Source of the DNA: UMGS882 sp045598975
Lineage (GTDB): Bacteria > Bacillota > Clostridia > Oscillospirales > CAG-382
Length of the DNA: 7,963 bases
Direction of reading: 5' to 3'
Assembly (NCBI GenBank): GCA_045598975.1
Contig: JAZRVE010000032.1
Span: 1 to 7,963, forward strand
The position numbers were made by a program, and so were the translations under genes. Positions 5,584 through 7,963 of this stretch are shown one piece after another. The first letter of the stretch is position 1. The number at the start of each line of letters is the position of its first letter. The notes beneath the pieces were generated by a model. The model was given only the letters and a program-made list of their open reading frames with translations, had not been told where the DNA came from and made no database searches.

Positions 5584-6666
5584 TCACAGATTTGTCAGCG
5601 TCACAAGCAGAAAGGCGGCGGCAGACAGAAGCAGAGCGGGCGAGAGCAGTACACGAAACAGCTTGTGGAAGGGATAACCGGTCTCGGGAAGAAGCGTGGC
5701 CGGCTTACGGAAAAAGGAATACAGCGTGTTTTTCTTTTCGGAAGCGGACGGTGCATTACCCGCCGAGACGGATACTGCTTTTTTGAGGCACAGCGTTTCG
5801 AGCGAACGAAACCACAGAATGAGAAACAGCAATGAAAACATGGCGAACAGCATGAGCATAAAGAGATTTCCGATACGCTCCGCCGCAATGAAACGGAGTC
5901 TGTCGGCAAACAGAAGCGTAAGCGTGTCGGTGAAAACGCGTAAGATCACGGTCGGAAGTACGGACGACGTGACGTGGGCGACCACGGCGTACAGAAGTCC
6001 CAAAACAAAATACGTGGGAAACAGACGGATGTCCGTCATGCACAGCGCATAGGTAAATGCCGAGACGAAAACGGCGACGAGGGCGCCTGCCGTCTGTGTC
6101 ATTTCTTCAAAAAGAATACCGCGGAAAAAGAATTCCTCGCATATTGCCGGGATCACCGCAAAACAAAGGATGGCAAGCGGAAGCGAGTGAGCGGTAAGGG
6201 AATAGGACACGGGTGACGGCGCGGAAAAATAGTACATGGCGGAAAAACGCAGGAAAGTGCCGAGAAAAACGGCAAGTACGGCGGACAGAATCAAAAAAGG
6301 AACACCGGAAAGGGAAAAAGGATGGATGCCGGTGTCAACGGTCTTCTTTCGGCGCAGGACAAAAAAGAAGACTATGCCGCAAAGCAGGCAGGGAAGCGCA
6401 TAGAGCAGAATATAGGCAAGATAGGGGTTGCTTTGCGTGAAAGTATCAAAGGCGTGACCGTTCGTGAGAATCTGACGGACAAGACAAATGACGAACAGTG
6501 CGGAAAATGCCGCAAAAACCGGGATAAACCCGACAGCATACACTTTCGGCGTCCGGGAGATGACAGACCTTACGAAGGTATAGCGTCTCGGACGCGGCTC
6601 GGTATTCTGTTCGGCGACGGAAGGATTGTCTTCCGGCGGCAGGGAAGAAAAGTCTTTTCTCGGCAT
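5584..6666 (-). CDS. CPBP (CAAX protease/Abi) family membrane protein, motif-degenerate
   Basis: A 360-residue multi-pass membrane protein resembling the CPBP family of intramembrane metalloproteases (Rce1/Abi type). After a Pro/Arg-rich cytosolic N-terminus (1-40) there are roughly eight or nine hydrophobic segments, the last at about 336-358 after a soluble loop (290-335). Motif 1 is intact: AICEEFFFRG with Glu177, Glu178 and Arg182. Motif 2, usually FxxxH, reads SAFTYALCM, placing Tyr206 and Met210 where Phe and His are expected. Motif 3, usually HxxxN/D, reads PTVILRVFTD, placing Arg243 and Asp247. Two metal-binding histidines therefore seem to be missing, so protease activity is doubtful. 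The length exceeds that of a typical CPBP core by the N- and C-terminal extensions. ATG at 6666 follows AGGAGG, 17 bases after the cyclo-ligase stop, so it is the last gene of that operon. No terminator is evident downstream. Confidence 0.8.
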   Translation of the reverse strand: MPRKDFSSLPPEDNPSVAEQNTEPRPRRYTFVRSVISRTPKVYAVGFIPVFAAFSALFVICLVRQILTNGHAFDTFTQSNPYLAYILLYALPCLLCGIVFFFVLRRKKTVDTGIHPFSLSGVPFLILSAVLAVFLGTFLRFSAMYYFSAPSPVSYSLTAHSLPLAILCFAVIPAICEEFFFRGILFEEMTQTAGALVAVFVSAFTYALCMTDIRLFPTYFVLGLLYAVVAHVTSSVLPTVILRVFTDTLTLLFADRLRFIAAERIGNLFMLMLFAMFSLLFLILWFRSLETLCLKKAVSVSAGNAPSASEKKNTLYSFFRKPATLLPETGYPFHKLFRVLLSPALLLSAAAFLLVTLTNL

Positions 6667-6683
6667 AAGAGCCTCCTGAAAGA

Positions 6684-7298
6684 TTATTGTTGAAGGAATG
6701 CAGACGGCGTCAGAATCTGTCTGCCGGGGGAAATCAGATAGTCAACGGGTTTGTCATAGCGTTTTTCATAAGGAATCGGGCTTTCTGTCAGACATTCGTC
6801 AAACAGCAGCGAAACCTTCATGCCCGGAAAATGGGCGAGAAAGCGGTCGTAGTACCCGCCGCCGTATCCGATGCGTCTGCCGGTCACGTCAAAGCACAGA
6901 CCGGGAACGAGGCAGACGTCGCTTGACTGCGGTACCGTATAGGGGATCATCTCCGGCGGCTCCGGGATACCGAAAGAGCCGGGAACAAGAACGGCTTGAT
7001 CCTCCACCGCCCAAAACGACATTTTTCTTTTTTCATACGTTTTCGGCAGGAAAACCTGCTTGCCGTCGCGAAGTGCCATGTGAATGAGCGTGCGTATGTC
7101 GGGCTCTCCCGCAAGCGGATAGTATAAGAGCAGACGCTTGGAAAAGCGATAGCAGTAGGTTTCGGCAAACAGCCCGACAAGAATCTCGCTCTGCTTTGCC
7201 TGCTCTTCTCTGTCCATCTGTCCGCGGATGCGTTTGTACGTTTTCCGCAGTTGCGCTTTCCGCTCGCGGACGGAAACGACCAAGGTATGCTCCTTCAT
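6684..7298 (-). CDS. 5-formyltetrahydrofolate cyclo-ligase (MTHFS)
   Basis: A 204-residue soluble cytoplasmic enzyme that converts 5-formyltetrahydrofolate to 5,10-methenyltetrahydrofolate using ATP, returning a storage or inhibitory folate to the one-carbon pool. Family signatures are the N-terminal basic helix RKAQLRKTYKRIR (13-25), YYPLAGEPD (59-67), FGIPEP (109-114), VPGLCFD (131-137) and the glycine-rich nucleotide loop GYGGGYYDRFL (144-154). Length is slightly above the usual 180-200 residues. The annotated ATG overlaps the DJ-1 gene stop as ATGA (7295-7298) and has no clear ribosome binding site, so it would depend on coupled translation. A TTG at 7281-7283 preceded by AAGGAG is an alternative start, giving 199 residues. 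The next gene begins 17 bases after the stop. Confidence 0.95.
   Translation of the reverse strand: MKEHTLVVSVRERKAQLRKTYKRIRGQMDREEQAKQSEILVGLFAETYCYRFSKRLLLYYPLAGEPDIRTLIHMALRDGKQVFLPKTYEKRKMSFWAVEDQAVLVPGSFGIPEPPEMIPYTVPQSSDVCLVPGLCFDVTGRRIGYGGGYYDRFLAHFPGMKVSLLFDECLTESPIPYEKRYDKPVDYLISPGRQILTPSAFLQQ
7290..7295 (-). promoter_or_regulatory. internal ribosome binding site suggesting a later cyclo-ligase start
   Basis: AAGGAG on the minus strand directly follows the overlapping ATG and lies six bases before an in-frame TTG (7281-7283). Either the ATG is used by coupling, or this site directs initiation five codons later. Conservation of the first residues does not decide, because the family motif starts after both. 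Confidence 0.4.
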
Positions 7299-7837
7299 CG
7301 TGCGTACAGCGCTTTTTTTAAGGAAGCAAGCGCCTCGCTTCCTTTTAGTTCTTTTACAAGCGCAAAGGCAAATTCCTCTGCGGTGCCGGGACCCATGGAG
7401 GTAATGAGATTGCCGTCGCTTACGACGTGTTCGCGTATGACGGTGGCACCGCCCGCTGTCAGTTCATCCGACATATCGGGGTAGCAGATGGCTTTTCTGC
7501 CTTTCAGCAGTCCCATGGACGCAGGAAGCGTCGGTGCGGCGCAGATGGCGGCAAGCTTCTTTTCTGAAATGGCGTAACGGATATATTCGCGTGCCGTTTC
7601 GCTTTCCGAAATGCCTTTTACGCCGCCGAGACCACCCGGCAGGATGAGCAGATCGAGCTTATTCTTATCGGCATCGGCAAGTAAACGGTCGCACGTGACG
7701 GTGATACCGTGTCCGCCTTTGACGGTGAGAGACGTGACGCCGAGCGTTTCCACAGAAACGCCGACGCGGCGCAGATAGTCAACAGGTGTCAGCGCTTCGA
7801 TTTCTTCGAAGCCGTCGGCAAGCAACAGATATACCAT
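7295..7837 (-). CDS. DJ-1/PfpI family protein (YajL/ThiJ-like)
   Basis: A 180-residue protein of the DJ-1/ThiJ/PfpI superfamily, close to the normal single-domain length. It contains ADGFEEIEALTPVD (7-20), in which Glu14 matches the conserved acidic partner of the reactive cysteine, LLILPGGLGG (63-72), and the nucleophile elbow AAICAAP (96-102) with Cys99. The terminal GPGTAEEFAFALV (149-161) is also typical. Members act in the cytoplasm and have been linked to oxidative or carbonyl stress protection, glyoxalase or deglycase-type chemistry; the exact reaction is disputed in the family and cannot be read here. ATG at 7837 follows TAAGGAGGT, in which the upstream gene's stop overlaps the ribosome binding site, with 11 bases from AGGAGG to ATG. 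The stop overlaps the cyclo-ligase start by four bases. Confidence 0.93.
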   Translation of the reverse strand: MVYLLLADGFEEIEALTPVDYLRRVGVSVETLGVTSLTVKGGHGITVTCDRLLADADKNKLDLLILPGGLGGVKGISESETAREYIRYAISEKKLAAICAAPTLPASMGLLKGRKAICYPDMSDELTAGGATVIREHVVSDGNLITSMGPGTAEEFAFALVKELKGSEALASLKKALYAR

Positions 7838-7853
7838 AAAAGAAACTACCTCC

Positions 7854-7963
7854 TTACGGTTCGATGGTGAGCATGTGTTTTTCTATCAGTTCAAGCGGGT
7901 TATAGGAAAGCTTTGAGGTGCGCAGTCCCTCGTCGTCCAGGTCGTCTTCGCGGTTGACGTAGC
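7854..7963 (-). CDS. C-terminal end of an unidentified protein
   Basis: The minus-strand frame ending at TAA (7854-7856) gives 35 residues up to the window edge. It starts YVNREDDLDDEGLR, then runs through LSYNPLELIEKH to end TIEP. It is acidic in the first part and helix-like in the second. I do not recognise the family. Reality is supported by the TAA overlapping the DJ-1 ribosome binding site, which is typical of operon junctions, and by the frame staying open to the edge. The operon promoter must lie beyond the window. Confidence 0.65.
   Translation of the reverse strand, partial: YVNREDDLDDEGLRTSKLSYNPLELIEKHMLTIEP

Noticed and set aside
5556..6693. Several plus-strand frames opposite the CPBP gene
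   Set aside because: They are short, overlap each other in different frames, are rich in Arg/Lys with no motifs, and lie opposite a gene with clear membrane segments and a good ribosome binding site.

Overview
The window looks like chromosome from a low-to-moderate GC Gram-positive anaerobe, most likely an uncultured Clostridia-type gut bacterium. The reasons are strong AGGAGG-type ribosome binding sites, compact sigma-A promoters, intrinsic terminators with T tracts, Lys-rich signal peptides ending in lipoboxes, and a GT4 enzyme of the kind that makes Firmicutes glycolipids. This placement is inference; there is no rRNA or other taxonomic marker. I see no mobile element, CRISPR array, tRNA or rRNA.

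Layout: (1) Positions 1-162 hold pyrimidine-rich sequence on the + strand with one hairpin, a possible 15-residue basic ORF and perhaps a gene start at the very edge. (2) A ZIP-family metal transporter (163-966, minus) and a GT4 glycosyltransferase (1091-2251, plus) are divergent, each with its own promoter and a very short leader. (3) Two back-to-back intrinsic terminators (2280-2364) separate the glycosyltransferase from the convergent block that follows. (4) Two tandem paralogous solute-binding lipoproteins (2379-3848 and 4022-5485, minus) each have their own promoter, and an intrinsic terminator lies between them. No permease or ATPase gene is present. (5) A tight minus-strand operon (7963 to 5584) encodes the end of an unidentified protein, a DJ-1/PfpI-family protein, 5-formyltetrahydrofolate cyclo-ligase and a CPBP-family membrane protein.

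How the genes fit together: the DJ-1 and cyclo-ligase genes are linked by an ATGA overlap, and the partial upstream gene's stop codon lies inside the DJ-1 ribosome binding site, so these are probably translationally coupled. The solute-binding pair looks like a recent duplication that kept the scaffold, including a perfect EF-hand-type calcium loop, while the presumed ligand-binding stretch diverged. It is probably two surface receptors, likely for carbohydrate or another organic ligand, served by a transporter encoded elsewhere.

Most noteworthy points: the CPBP protein keeps the EExxxR motif but appears to lack both other conserved histidines; the solute-binding genes are orphaned and separately controlled; and three promoters share a TTTTCGAAAA-like spacer element. 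I did not find clear evidence of a wholly new multigene system. The rest is mostly housekeeping and envelope function.
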